Assembly (NCBI GenBank): GCA_947629735.1
Contig: CANREX010000016.1
Location: 1 to 15,773 of the forward strand
Reading direction: 5' to 3'
Length of the DNA: 15,773 bases
Source: an uncultured Clostridia bacterium
GTDB taxonomy: Bacteria; Bacillota; Clostridia; Christensenellales; Borkfalkiaceae
The translations under genes were made by a program, and so were the position numbers. Each line of letters begins with the position of its first letter. The stretch's first letter is position 1. The notes under the pieces were generated by a model. That model was not told the DNA's origin. It worked only from the letters and a program-made list of their open reading frames with translations, and made no database searches. Below are positions 6,487 through 14,925 of the stretch, one piece after another.

Positions 6487-8856
6487 ATGACCGATATAGA
6501 AGAACTCAAAAACATAATAAACCCCAAAAAAAATGCGGATAAGGCGTTTTATCTCGACTTATTGGACGAGGATAAACAGGTCAAGTGGGAGGACGTCCAC
6601 ATAGCCGCCGTGCTTAAAATGCTGAAATTGGCGTATCTATCCAAGCTCAGCCGTAAAATAAAGCAGGCGGAGGAGGAAAAGCGCGCGATTGCCGCCTCAC
6701 CCGATTACGACGCCGAAAAATACAGGAGCGTCTTAAATTTAAACGCCGAGATTGCAGAGTGCCGCAAAAAACAGCAGGGTTACAAGTGCTTTTTCGACGA
6801 GCCGTACTTCGCCAGAATGGATCTTATCGACGACAAGGACGGCTATAATTCCTATTATATCGGCAAACACGGCGACGAATGGCTGGAAATCGTCGATTGG
6901 CGCGCCCCGCTCGCCCGCAGATACTACCAAAAGAGCACTCTCGCTTTCACGATTGGCGAATTTTCATATAAATTGGTGCTCAGAAGGGCGATTCGCACTA
7001 AGAGCGGCAAGGTGGTGGAGTTCAAAAACGAATATCTCTCCGTGGGCGACAACCTCACAAAGGAAGAGATAGCGGGCAGGGAATCTTCCGTGATTTTCGA
7101 CCCGTTTTTAAAGGAAATACTGCTCTCACGCAAGGAAAAGCAGGAGATTTGCGACATCATCGAAACCATTCAGGAAAAGCAGTACGAGATTATAACCGCC
7201 CCCGAAAAGGCGGAGTTCGTCGTGCAGGGCGTGGCGGGCAGCGGCAAGACGATGATACTTTTGCACAGGCTGTCCTACCTTATGTACAACAACGAGGACA
7301 TCAAACCTTCAAGCGTTCTCGTAATAACCCCGTCGGACAGCTTCAACGCCTTTATAGACGAACTTTCGCGCATACTCGAACTCGAACGCGTAAAGACTAT
7401 CACGCTTGAAAACTATTTCGTGCGCCTGTTGCAGAGCATAGGGCTCAATTTAAACGGCAAAATCAACTACAACGCGCCCCTGCCAGAAGATTATCTTTCC
7501 TATCTGTATTCGGATAAATTCGTAGCGGACGTGCGCAAAAAGACGTCTAAGATATTTTCGTCCGTGCGAGGCATGATGCCGTCGGGCGACGACGAGATAA
7601 CCTTAAACATGCTCGCGTGCACCCAAAAGCAGATAGCGGGCTACGACAAGATAAAGAACGCGGGTCTGCGGGTGCGCAGGTGCGTGCTCGGCGAGATAAA
7701 GGAAAAGCCCGAGGGCGGACTTTTCTACACGAAACAGATGCGCAACCTGTTCAACTGCGTTTACGACGTGCGGGAATTTCTGACTTTGAACCGCACCGAC
7801 GCGAGAATGGAGACTTGCGATTTCTTCTACGGACGCATGCTCTCGTTCTATAAATCGCTGCGCTTTATCGCCGCCCATTCGCAAAAGATATGCGCTACCG
7901 CCGTGTCCGACCTCGGCGCCCTGCGCTCTGCGGTGGAAAGCGAAATTGCCGACTTGAAGAGGTACAAGCAGTATATCGGCAACAGGGTGGAATACACCTA
8001 CCCCGACAGGATAGAAAAGCGGGAAAATACGTTAAAGGAGATTTCTTCCGCCATTGCGACAGTGGAGGACATCTCCTACAACTTCAACTCCGTCATAGAA
8101 TTTGCGGAAGTCGTGCGGGGGGAAAAGAACGTCGTAAAGATTGGCAAGTGCGAGGATACGGCGGAGCTTTGCAGGTTCTTTTACAGGGAAATCATCAAAC
8201 CGATAAAGGCAAAGTACGGCGTGGATTCCAAGCCCAAGCGTGGGGACGCGTACGCGCTCTGCCTTCTTTTGACGGAAATGGGCTTCCGCCTCACCCCGAC
8301 TTACGGCTTTGTGTTCGTGGACGAGGCGCAGGACATCTCACGACCCGAATACGAGATATTGAAGAAGATAAACTCCAACGCCTGCTTCAACGTTTTCGGC
8401 GATTTAAGGCAGAATATAACTTCCTACCGCGGCGTGGGAAATTGGGAAGCGCTCGGCTACCCCGTGCACGCGCTCGATTTAAACTACCGCAACACAAACC
8501 AGATAGTCGGTTACGTGTACGAAAATCTGAACGTTGAGATGAAGTCGATCGGGCTGAACGGCGCGCCCGTCGCATTTGTTGGGAGCAAGGGGATAGCCTC
8601 CTTCCTCGCGGGGAAATCGGGGCTGCGCGCGGTGATAACTTCGGAGAGCAATCTCGAAGCGTATTCGCTAAAATCGTATAACAAAGTGCGTGAAAGCGGA
8701 AAAATTTCCAAGAGCAAGATAAATATCATGACCGTCTACGAGAGCAAGGGGCTGGAATTCACCGCCGTCGCCGTGGTGGACGGGGATATGACCGACAACG
8801 AAAAATACGTCGCGTATACAAGGGCGTTGAAGGAGCTTGCAATAGTGCGCGATTGA
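6487..8856 (+). CDS. helD: HelD-like RNA polymerase-recycling motor / UvrD-type superfamily 1 helicase
   Basis: HelD proteins bind RNA polymerase and use ATP to remove it from DNA or nucleic acid after termination. This 789-residue protein has the HelD layout. An N-terminal coiled coil covers about residues 45-105 (KLSRKIKQAEEEKRAIAA). The HelD-specific segment FFDEPYFARMDLID...IVDWRAPLARRYY has WRAP at 138-141. The split SF1 motor follows, with Walker A GVAGSGKT at 248-255, DEAQD at 612-616 (Walker B), GDLRQNITSYRG, LNYRNTNQIV, and a C-terminal YESKGLEFTAVAVVD...YVAYTRALKEL. The DWRAP element separates it from plain UvrD/PcrA. I chose ATG 6487 because the promoter's -10 element ends at 6478; the TTG at 6457 lies upstream of that promoter. 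It is a single-gene unit between a terminator and the next promoter. Confidence 0.85.
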   Translation: MTDIEELKNIINPKKNADKAFYLDLLDEDKQVKWEDVHIAAVLKMLKLAYLSKLSRKIKQAEEEKRAIAASPDYDAEKYRSVLNLNAEIAECRKKQQGYKCFFDEPYFARMDLIDDKDGYNSYYIGKHGDEWLEIVDWRAPLARRYYQKSTLAFTIGEFSYKLVLRRAIRTKSGKVVEFKNEYLSVGDNLTKEEIAGRESSVIFDPFLKEILLSRKEKQEICDIIETIQEKQYEIITAPEKAEFVVQGVAGSGKTMILLHRLSYLMYNNEDIKPSSVLVITPSDSFNAFIDELSRILELERVKTITLENYFVRLLQSIGLNLNGKINYNAPLPEDYLSYLYSDKFVADVRKKTSKIFSSVRGMMPSGDDEITLNMLACTQKQIAGYDKIKNAGLRVRRCVLGEIKEKPEGGLFYTKQMRNLFNCVYDVREFLTLNRTDARMETCDFFYGRMLSFYKSLRFIAAHSQKICATAVSDLGALRSAVESEIADLKRYKQYIGNRVEYTYPDRIEKRENTLKEISSAIATVEDISYNFNSVIEFAEVVRGEKNVVKIGKCEDTAELCRFFYREIIKPIKAKYGVDSKPKRGDAYALCLLLTEMGFRLTPTYGFVFVDEAQDISRPEYEILKKINSNACFNVFGDLRQNITSYRGVGNWEALGYPVHALDLNYRNTNQIVGYVYENLNVEMKSIGLNGAPVAFVGSKGIASFLAGKSGLRAVITSESNLEAYSLKSYNKVRESGKISKSKINIMTVYESKGLEFTAVAVVDGDMTDNEKYVAYTRALKELAIVRD

Positions 8857-8867
8857 TGTCAAAGTTG

Positions 8868-8909
8868 CAAATTTCGGCACAAAAACCGCAAAAGGAACGC
8901 CGAATTTTG
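8868..8909 (+). terminator. possible weak terminator after helD
   Basis: CAAATTTCGGC (8868-8878) and GCCGAATTTTG (8899-8909) can pair over 11 positions with one mismatch, with a 20-nt loop. The 3' arm contains TTTT but there is no clear T-run after the stem, so the assignment is weak. It lies 12 nt after the helD stop. Confidence 0.3.
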
Positions 8910-8948
8910 TGAAATTTCGATAATAAACGCCCGCCGCGCGTAAATATG

Positions 8949-8977
8949 TAGACAAATAAGCGTTTGTGTGCTAAAAT
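8949..8977 (+). promoter_or_regulatory. sigma-A promoter of the glycosyltransferase-ABC operon
   Basis: TAGACA at 8949-8954 (five of six matches to TTGACA), a 17-nt spacer, and TAAAAT at 8972-8977 with TG at 8969-8970. Transcription would begin near 8984, about 25 nt before the GTG start at 9009. Confidence 0.7.
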
Positions 8978-9008
8978 ACTTTTGCTTAAAAAACAGGAGG
9001 ATAGAGCC

Positions 9009-10361
9009 GTGTGGTATGAGATACTTTACAGGGTATTGAGCATTATCAATTATATAGTGCTTCTTTTAATAGCTATACCGCTCGCGTTGCAAGTTTTCTA
9101 TATCCTGCTGTTTTTTCTTCCCAAAAAGACGTGGAAAAAGAGCGAGAAAAAGGCGCGTATAGCCTATCTCATACCCGCCAACAACGAGGGCTCTGTAATT
9201 TACGGCACGGTGAAGTCCATTCTCGAAAAGCAGGACTACCCCAAGGAGCTGTTCGACGTCTTCGTAGTCGCCCACAATTGCACGGACAAGACGGCGTATC
9301 TCGCCGAAAAGGCGGGCGCGAAGGTGCTCGTTTACAACGACAGCGACCCTACCCACGCGATGGCGGCATACCCTTTGAACTTCGGGATAAACCACATACT
9401 TTCGATAGAGGATAACCCCTACGAGATGATAATCCGCGTAGACGCGGACAACCACTTGAACGACGAATATTCCTCCCGAATGAACGACGCGTATCAGTCG
9501 GGCGTGGATTTTGCCCGCCCTTACGAGGGCGCGATAAACGCCACGCAGAGCTTTTTCACCAAAGCGTGCACTATGTTTTACGTGTTCGATTCCCGCTTCG
9601 GGAGCAGGGTGCGGGAAAGATTTCACCTCGCCGCGCACGTAAACGGAAGCGGCGCGATGATGAGTGCGCGCATGCTGCGGGCTACGGGCGGCTACGATTG
9701 CTTTTCCATTTCCGAGGACGCGGAGTACTTTATAAACCGCCTTTTCGACGGCTACAAAGGGCATTTCGTGGAGGACGCCGTGATATACGAGGACATGCCG
9801 TCCTCGCTCAAAGATACGTACAACCGCAACAAGAGGATAGGGAGCGGAAGCGTAAGCCTGCTCAAACCCAAGTTCGCGAAGATGTTCGGCAAGTTCTTCA
9901 CCACGGGCAATTTTTCATATCTTGAAATCTGCCTGACCTACATATTCGTGTTTTTGACGGTGATACTTGCGACATGGCTGCCGCTGTTCTATATCTATAA
10001 TTTCCTGTTCCTCGCGTTTGCGGGCTACGGAAAACTGCCGCTGTCGCTGTATACGCAGCAGCATTATTTCAATATTTTATGGGGCACGGTTATAATTCTG
10101 GGCGGAGTGCTCGTCGGACTGTTTGTACTGTTCGGCTGGTTGCAGGCGCTCTTCCTCGTGCTCACCGACTATAAAAAGATAGGCGCGCAGAACCGCCGTT
10201 CGCTTCTGACCGCCGTACTCTTCTTCCCGTTATTCCTCATACTCTATTCGATAACCATCTGCATGGGGACGATGTCCAAACCCACGTGGGGCAAGGCGAA
10301 GCGCAGCACGGGCACGGGAGAGGAAGAAGCGGACGAAAAGCAGGATAAGGACGATACATAA
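9009..10361 (+). CDS. membrane-bound family 2 glycosyltransferase
   Basis: A processive-type GT2 enzyme of 450 residues that would transfer sugar from a nucleotide-sugar donor on the inner face of the membrane. An N-terminal helix (about residues 10-37) anchors it. The catalytic domain runs from IAYLIPANNEGS (about 52-62) through the metal-binding DAD at 145-147 and SISEDAEY (acidic pair near 236-237) to NRNKRIGSGS at about 272-281, which stands in place of the QxxRW motif. Three or four C-terminal membrane segments follow (LTYIFVFLTVILATWLPLFYI; ILWGTVIILGGVLVGLFVLF; AVLFFPLFLILYSITIC), and then a charged tail. I chose GTG 9009 because AGGAGG lies at 8995-9000, eight bases upstream; the TTG at 8964 lies upstream of the -10 element. 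The ABC ATPase gene follows within 12 nt, so this is the first gene of a three-gene operon. The product sugar is unknown. Confidence 0.9.
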   Translation: MWYEILYRVLSIINYIVLLLIAIPLALQVFYILLFFLPKKTWKKSEKKARIAYLIPANNEGSVIYGTVKSILEKQDYPKELFDVFVVAHNCTDKTAYLAEKAGAKVLVYNDSDPTHAMAAYPLNFGINHILSIEDNPYEMIIRVDADNHLNDEYSSRMNDAYQSGVDFARPYEGAINATQSFFTKACTMFYVFDSRFGSRVRERFHLAAHVNGSGAMMSARMLRATGGYDCFSISEDAEYFINRLFDGYKGHFVEDAVIYEDMPSSLKDTYNRNKRIGSGSVSLLKPKFAKMFGKFFTTGNFSYLEICLTYIFVFLTVILATWLPLFYIYNFLFLAFAGYGKLPLSLYTQQHYFNILWGTVIILGGVLVGLFVLFGWLQALFLVLTDYKKIGAQNRRSLLTAVLFFPLFLILYSITICMGTMSKPTWGKAKRSTGTGEEEADEKQDKDDT

Positions 10362-10373
10362 TTCACGGTGAAT

Positions 10374-11345
10374 ATGAAAGATAAGAAATATTCCGCGCCC
10401 CGTCGGGAGTGCATACTCAAAATCGAACATCTGACAAAGACGTACGGTGAAAAGAAAGCCGTTGACGACATCTCATTCGAGGTCGCCAAGGGCTCGCTTT
10501 TTGCGTTTTTGGGGATAAACGGCGCGGGCAAATCGACTACAATAAACATAATCTGTTCCATACTCGGCAAAAATTCGGGCAAAATTTTCGTGGAGGGGTA
10601 TGACCTCGACGAAAATCCGTACGAGATAAAGCGCGATATAGGCATAGTTTTTCAGACGAGCGTGCTCGATAAGGAACTCACCGTCAAGCAAAACCTTGAA
10701 ATCCGCACGGCGTTTTATTCGCTCACCAAAGAGGAGAGCAAAAAGAACATCGAGGACATTATAGAGCTTTTGGAACTTCGCCCGATACTCGGGCAGAGCG
10801 TGCGCACCCTCTCGGGCGGACAGCTCAGGCGCGTGGATATCGCCCGCGCAATGGTGCACAAGCCCAAACTGCTCATTTTGGACGAACCCACAACGGGGCT
10901 CGACCCCAAGACCCGCCTCAACGTCTGGGCGCTCATCGACAAGATAAGGAAGGAGACGGGAATGACCGTCTTCCTCACCACGCACTACCTTGAAGAGGCG
11001 GACAAGGCGACGGACGTAGTCATAATGGACAAGGGCAAGATAATTGCGCACGGCACGCCCGTGGAGCTCAAAAACAAATACAGCTCGGACAGCCTGCTAA
11101 GCTATTGCGAGCGCGACGAGGGGTTTGAAAAGGAGCTTGATAAGCGGGGATATTCCTACAAATACGATACCGAGCGGGAAGCCTACAAGATAACGGTGGG
11201 CGGCACAGAGGACGCCAAGCGTTTTTTGGGCGAGCTCGGCGGATACGTAAAGGATATGGAGATAATCAAGGGCAACATGGACGACGTCTTTTTGAACGTC
11301 ACGGGCAAAAATATCAGGCTTGCGGGTGATGGCGATGGAGAATAG
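10374..11345 (+). CDS. ABC transporter ATP-binding protein (DrrA/NatA type)
   Basis: The 323-residue ATPase powers the ABC-2 type exporter encoded next. All motifs are present: Walker A GINGAGKST at 47-55, Q-loop at 94 (VFQTS), signature LSGGQLRR from 146, Walker B LLILDEP at 166-172 with TTGLDP D-loop, and the switch His at 204 (LTTHYLEEADKATD). The extra C-terminal domain (about 225-315, ending MEIIKGNMDDVFLNVTG) is the one common in DrrA-like ATPases. Start choice: ATG 10374 has GGTGA at 10367-10371, which suits the extended anti-SD sequence. The GTG at 10368 is in frame and possible but lacks a ribosome site. It lies 12 nt after the glycosyltransferase stop. The next gene begins inside its last codons, which implies translational coupling. 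Substrate unknown. Confidence 0.93.
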   Translation: MKDKKYSAPRRECILKIEHLTKTYGEKKAVDDISFEVAKGSLFAFLGINGAGKSTTINIICSILGKNSGKIFVEGYDLDENPYEIKRDIGIVFQTSVLDKELTVKQNLEIRTAFYSLTKEESKKNIEDIIELLELRPILGQSVRTLSGGQLRRVDIARAMVHKPKLLILDEPTTGLDPKTRLNVWALIDKIRKETGMTVFLTTHYLEEADKATDVVIMDKGKIIAHGTPVELKNKYSSDSLLSYCERDEGFEKELDKRGYSYKYDTEREAYKITVGGTEDAKRFLGELGGYVKDMEIIKGNMDDVFLNVTGKNIRLAGDGDGE

Positions 11346-12510
11346 TAAGATAAATTACTTCAACATGTTCTTTCAGCTGACGCGCAGGCATCTTCTGGTG
11401 TTTTTCAGGAACAAAGTGCGCGTGTTCTTCACGCTGATGGTTCCGTTCATAATTTTCGCGATTTACATTCTGTTTTTGCGCGCCCTCGAAATGAACACCG
11501 CCCGTTCGGTGCTCACCGAGCTCGAAGAACAGCTCGGCGCTTCGTTCACGGGCGACGCGCAGCTTCAAAAGCATATCGGCACGGTGATAGACAGCTGGAT
11601 GCTCTCGGGCATCATAGCGATATCCACAATAACCGTATCGTTGCAGACCAACACCATAATCGTCAGCGACAGGGAAAACGGCATAAACCGCGACTTTGCC
11701 TCCTCGCCGATAAGCCGCAATCTGTTGATAGCATCATATTTTCTGTTCAACATAATAGTTACTGTGTTTATCTGCTTTATCTTTTTGCTCGTGTGCCTTC
11801 TGTATCTCATGTTCATGGGCGAATTTGTGCTCACGTTTGTGGACTTCCTCGCGATTTTCGCGATATTGGTGTATTCTTCGGTAGTTTCCGTGCTTCTGAC
11901 CGTTTTCATATGCTCGTTCATAAGCCGCGATTCCACCATGGCGAGCATAAATACGATTATTTCCACGGCGGTGGGCTTCATAATCGGCGCATATCTGCCG
12001 ATAGGAGCGATGCCCGCATGGGCGCGCAACGTCAGCGCGTTTTTCCCGGGGACGTTCTCCTGTTCGCTTTTGAGATATTCCTTCATGAGCACGCCGATAG
12101 CCAAGCTCACGGGTTACGTCTCCACGCTCAACGTCGCGGGGGCAAGCGAAATCATCGACGGCGTGACGGCGAGCTTCGGCTACAACTTCATATTCTTCGG
12201 CAAGAGCGTTGCGCCCGGTTGGCAGGCGCTCGTCAATCTGATATTCATAGCCATACTCATTGTCGCCAACGTGCTCGCGGCAAACAAGCTCGTGCTCGTG
12301 TTGGGCTCGGTCGGCAAGCAGATCAAGAAGGTAAAAAAGGGCGCGGACAAACTCTTTTCGGAACTCAAAGGCGAAAGGGGGGAGAAAGATAACCCGCCCG
12401 AAAGTTCTGCGCAGGATTCATCGCGCGAAACGGCGGACGGGGCGACGGTAGAGGCAGAACCTCCCGAGGAGACAGCCCCTCCCGCAGGGCAAATTAAGGA
12501 CGGCAATTAG
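11335..12510 (+). CDS. ABC-2 type transporter permease
   Basis: A 391-residue membrane protein forming the channel of the exporter with the preceding ATPase. About six membrane helices are visible: residues near 30-50 (VFFTLMVPFIIFAIYILFL), 90-108 (MLSGIIAISTITVSL), 132-160, 168-195, 205-225 (INTIISTAVGFIIGAYLPIG) and 300-325 (LVNLIFIAILIVANVLAAN). The extracytoplasmic loop after helix 1 and the DRENGINRDFASSPISR stretch are typical of ABC-2 permeases. The C-terminal 65 residues are a hydrophilic, Glu/Pro/Ser-rich tail. I prefer ATG 11335 because GGGTGAT lies at 11324-11330. GTG 11326 and ATG 11329 are in frame. It overlaps the ATPase gene by 11 nt. Its role may be export of something made by the upstream glycosyltransferase, but this is only inferred from linkage. 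Confidence 0.92.
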   Translation: MENSKINYFNMFFQLTRRHLLVFFRNKVRVFFTLMVPFIIFAIYILFLRALEMNTARSVLTELEEQLGASFTGDAQLQKHIGTVIDSWMLSGIIAISTITVSLQTNTIIVSDRENGINRDFASSPISRNLLIASYFLFNIIVTVFICFIFLLVCLLYLMFMGEFVLTFVDFLAIFAILVYSSVVSVLLTVFICSFISRDSTMASINTIISTAVGFIIGAYLPIGAMPAWARNVSAFFPGTFSCSLLRYSFMSTPIAKLTGYVSTLNVAGASEIIDGVTASFGYNFIFFGKSVAPGWQALVNLIFIAILIVANVLAANKLVLVLGSVGKQIKKVKKGADKLFSELKGERGEKDNPPESSAQDSSRETADGATVEAEPPEETAPPAGQIKDGN

Positions 12511-12627
12511 TTTTAAAGGCAAGTAGTTTTCTAAAATGCGCCCAGCCCCTTTCAAAGGGCGAAAAACGCATTTGTCAAAAAAGCAAATTCCGCAAGCGAA
12601 AATTTTGCGGCAAAAAAAACATATAAA

Positions 12628-12670
12628 GCGCGATAAAAGCGGCAGCTTCCGTCTGCCGCTTTTATCGCGC
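12628..12670. terminator. palindromic, probably bidirectional terminator of the ABC operon
   Basis: GCGCGATAAAAGCGGCAG (12628-12645) and its exact 18-base complement (12653-12670) flank a 7-nt loop. The GC-rich core GCGGCAG/CTGCCGC with AAAA before and TTTT after allows termination in both directions. The region 12511-12627 before it has only small AT-rich inverted repeats and no gene. Confidence 0.85.
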
Positions 12671-12702
12671 CCAAATTTTGTCAATAAATGTATGGTAAAA
12701 TA

Positions 12703-12731
12703 TTGTAAAACAGAGTAAAAAGTGATACAAT
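12703..12731 (+). promoter_or_regulatory. promoter of the DUF4011 helicase gene
   Basis: TTGTAA at 12703-12708, 17 nt, then TACAAT at 12726-12731 with an extended TG at 12723-12724. A second possible pair is TTGTCA 12678-12683 with TATTGT 12701-12706, also 17 nt apart. The first would start RNA near 12738, about 52 nt before the ATG. Confidence 0.55.
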
Positions 12732-12789
12732 AAATTGGAAATATTGCGTTTTTTTACTGACAAAAGTTGTATTGTGTCGAGGGTTGATT

Positions 12790-14925
12790 ATGGCGGCAAG
12801 CAAAAAGAACAAACAGATATACGAAACGCTCTCTTTGGAAGGGGAGCTGTTGAATTGCGTCTCTTATTCTACGTATTATAACCGTATTCCGCTCTTCACG
12901 TCGTTCAGGCTCTTCAATGGCGGCGAGCAGGATATGGAAAATCTGACTGTGACGATAAGCGGCTCGAACAGGCTCATTCTGCCCGCCCAGATAACAGTTG
13001 GCAAGATAAGCGCGCAGAGCAGCGTGGAAGTCAAGACGCCCTCGCTCTTAAACCCCAAATACCTCGCGGAGAGGGAGCAGCCCGAAGTCTGCACCGTTAC
13101 GGTTGACGTATCTTGCGGCAAGGACGGGATATGCTCGCTTTCCTCCGACGTCACGGCGATTTCCATGGAGAGCTGGTCGGGGCTTTCGGGCAACGCGGAG
13201 ATGATAGCGGCGTTTGTGCGCCCCCGCCTTTCCGACTGCCAGAAAATTCTCGCGGAGGCGGGCTTGCAGCTCAAAACGTGGGGCTTTTCCAAGGAGTGGA
13301 GCGGCTACGCGGGCAACGACAAAAACGCCGTCATGTACGCGTTCGCCTCGGTGTTTTCCGCCGTCCGCAACTTAAATATCGAGCGGGGCGAGGCGGCAGA
13401 CCCCACGCAGATAATCGAGATAGGCAACCTCGCGGAGATAGTAAACGAGAAGATGGCGACGCCCCTCGCAATGGCGATTTTCACGGCTTCCTGTCTGGAA
13501 GCGGCGCGCCTCAACCCCGTTATTTTAGTGGGCAAAAGCAAAATAGGCGTGGGGGTATGGCTCTACGAAAGCTGTTTCAACACGACTTTGCTCGACGATA
13601 TGTCTGTGGTGGAAAGGTACGTCTCCGCTGGCGTTGACAACCTCGCGATAGTGGACGCGGACGACCTCTTCGCGCACAAGAACGCGAGCTTCACGACTTC
13701 CGCTTCCCACTTCACGACCGCACTGTATTCCGATAAATTCGAAAGTTTGATAGACGTCAAACGCTGCCGAATAGGCGGCATTTTCCCCATGCCGATAAAG
13801 ATAGGCAAGGGCTCGGCATACGAAATTTTGGGCGACAAGCAATTTTCTTACGAGGCAAAGCCCGAAAGCCTGATAAATGCGGATAAACTCGCGCTCGCGG
13901 GCAAAGCGACAAAGGACAGGAGTTGGGAAAGGCGGCTGTTGGATCTTTCCATGAAGAACAACCTGCTGTGCTTCCGCTACAACAAGGACTGCGTCCACCT
14001 GCTTATATCCGACCCCGACGACCTCGTCACAAAGCTGCGCGACGGCGTATCTTTGACCCTTCTGCACAACCAGACGAGGATAGAGGACGCGCGCTATTTC
14101 GGCTCGGGCGAGGGGATAAGAAACCTCGGCGAACTGATAAGGATAGAGCTATCCTCGGGGATAGTGCGCGCGTATTCGGGCGAACAGGCGCTTGCCGAAA
14201 ACGTGCAGACGCTCATAAGAAAGGGCAAGGCGACGCAGGAAGAGGTAGGCGCAAACACACTCTATCTCGCCCTCGGCTTTTTGCAGTGGAAGCGCAAGGA
14301 CGAAAAGGAGTTCAAATACGCGCCCATCGTCCTTTTGCCCGTAAACGTAAAGAAGATAAAAAATCAGGGCATAATACTCGAATTCGGCGAAGACTTCACC
14401 GTAAATACCACTTTGTTTGAGTTTTTGCACCAGGAATTCGGCATAGATATACGCGGGTTGGAGGACGAAACGCTCAGCCCTCGCAAGATAATTGCGGTCG
14501 TGCGTTCCCGCACCTCGGATATGCGCGGTTGGCTCGTCCATGAGGATGTCTACCTCGCCCAATTCACGTTCGCGGGATACGCAATGTGGAAAGACGTCCG
14601 CGAGAATATGAATATCTACAAGCGCAACCCGCTTATCGCGAGCCTTCTTTCCAACGCCAACATGTTCGAGGACAACAGACGACGCGCCCCCCGCAAAGGT
14701 GCTCACGCCGCTGCCCTGCGATTCCTCGCAGTACTCAGCCGTGGCGGAGTCCTCCCTCGGCACGACGTTCGTGCTGCACGGACCTCCCGGCACGGGCAAA
14801 AGCCAGACGATAACCAACATGATAGCGAACGCCCTCGACGAGGGCAAACGCGTGCTCTTCGTGGCGGAAAAACGCGCCGCTCTGGAAGTCGTGAAAAACA
14901 GATTAAACGACATCGGGCTCGGTGA
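12790..14925 (+). CDS. DUF4011 / SF1 helicase-type protein, N-terminal part (frameshifted)
   Basis: First part of a very large protein. Residues 1 to about 370 are an N-terminal region I do not recognise, beginning with beta-rich sequence (LFTSFRLFNGGEQDMENLTVTISG). DUF4011 begins near 375 (KDRSWERRLLDLSMKNNLLCFRYNKD) and continues with YLALGFLQWKRKDEKEFKYAPIVLLPV and the DIRGLED stretch. Homology-like sequence ends at about residue 629 (NANMFEDN). From 14677 on, this frame gives an Arg-rich, low-complexity tail to the stop at 14923-14925, while the expected continuation (VLTPLPCDSSQYSAV, then the P-loop) lies one base later. So the intact gene would run past the window. ATG 12790 has GAGGG at 12779-12783; the TTG at 12772 is less likely. 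From memory, DUF4011 helicases with Vsr-type C-termini have been linked to phage defence (Hhe); the diagnostic C-terminus is outside the window. Confidence 0.8.
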   Translation: MAASKKNKQIYETLSLEGELLNCVSYSTYYNRIPLFTSFRLFNGGEQDMENLTVTISGSNRLILPAQITVGKISAQSSVEVKTPSLLNPKYLAEREQPEVCTVTVDVSCGKDGICSLSSDVTAISMESWSGLSGNAEMIAAFVRPRLSDCQKILAEAGLQLKTWGFSKEWSGYAGNDKNAVMYAFASVFSAVRNLNIERGEAADPTQIIEIGNLAEIVNEKMATPLAMAIFTASCLEAARLNPVILVGKSKIGVGVWLYESCFNTTLLDDMSVVERYVSAGVDNLAIVDADDLFAHKNASFTTSASHFTTALYSDKFESLIDVKRCRIGGIFPMPIKIGKGSAYEILGDKQFSYEAKPESLINADKLALAGKATKDRSWERRLLDLSMKNNLLCFRYNKDCVHLLISDPDDLVTKLRDGVSLTLLHNQTRIEDARYFGSGEGIRNLGELIRIELSSGIVRAYSGEQALAENVQTLIRKGKATQEEVGANTLYLALGFLQWKRKDEKEFKYAPIVLLPVNVKKIKNQGIILEFGEDFTVNTTLFEFLHQEFGIDIRGLEDETLSPRKIIAVVRSRTSDMRGWLVHEDVYLAQFTFAGYAMWKDVRENMNIYKRNPLIASLLSNANMFEDNRRRAPRKGAHAAALRFLAVLSRGGVLPRHDVRAARTSRHGQKPDDNQHDSERPRRGQTRALRGGKTRRSGSREKQIKRHRAR

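Noticed and set aside
12534..12610. Small inverted repeats after the ABC permease gene (AAATGCG/CGCATTT; CCGCAA/TTGCGG)
   Set aside because: They are short, with no T-run on the + strand, and the perfect 18-bp palindrome just downstream is a sufficient terminator.
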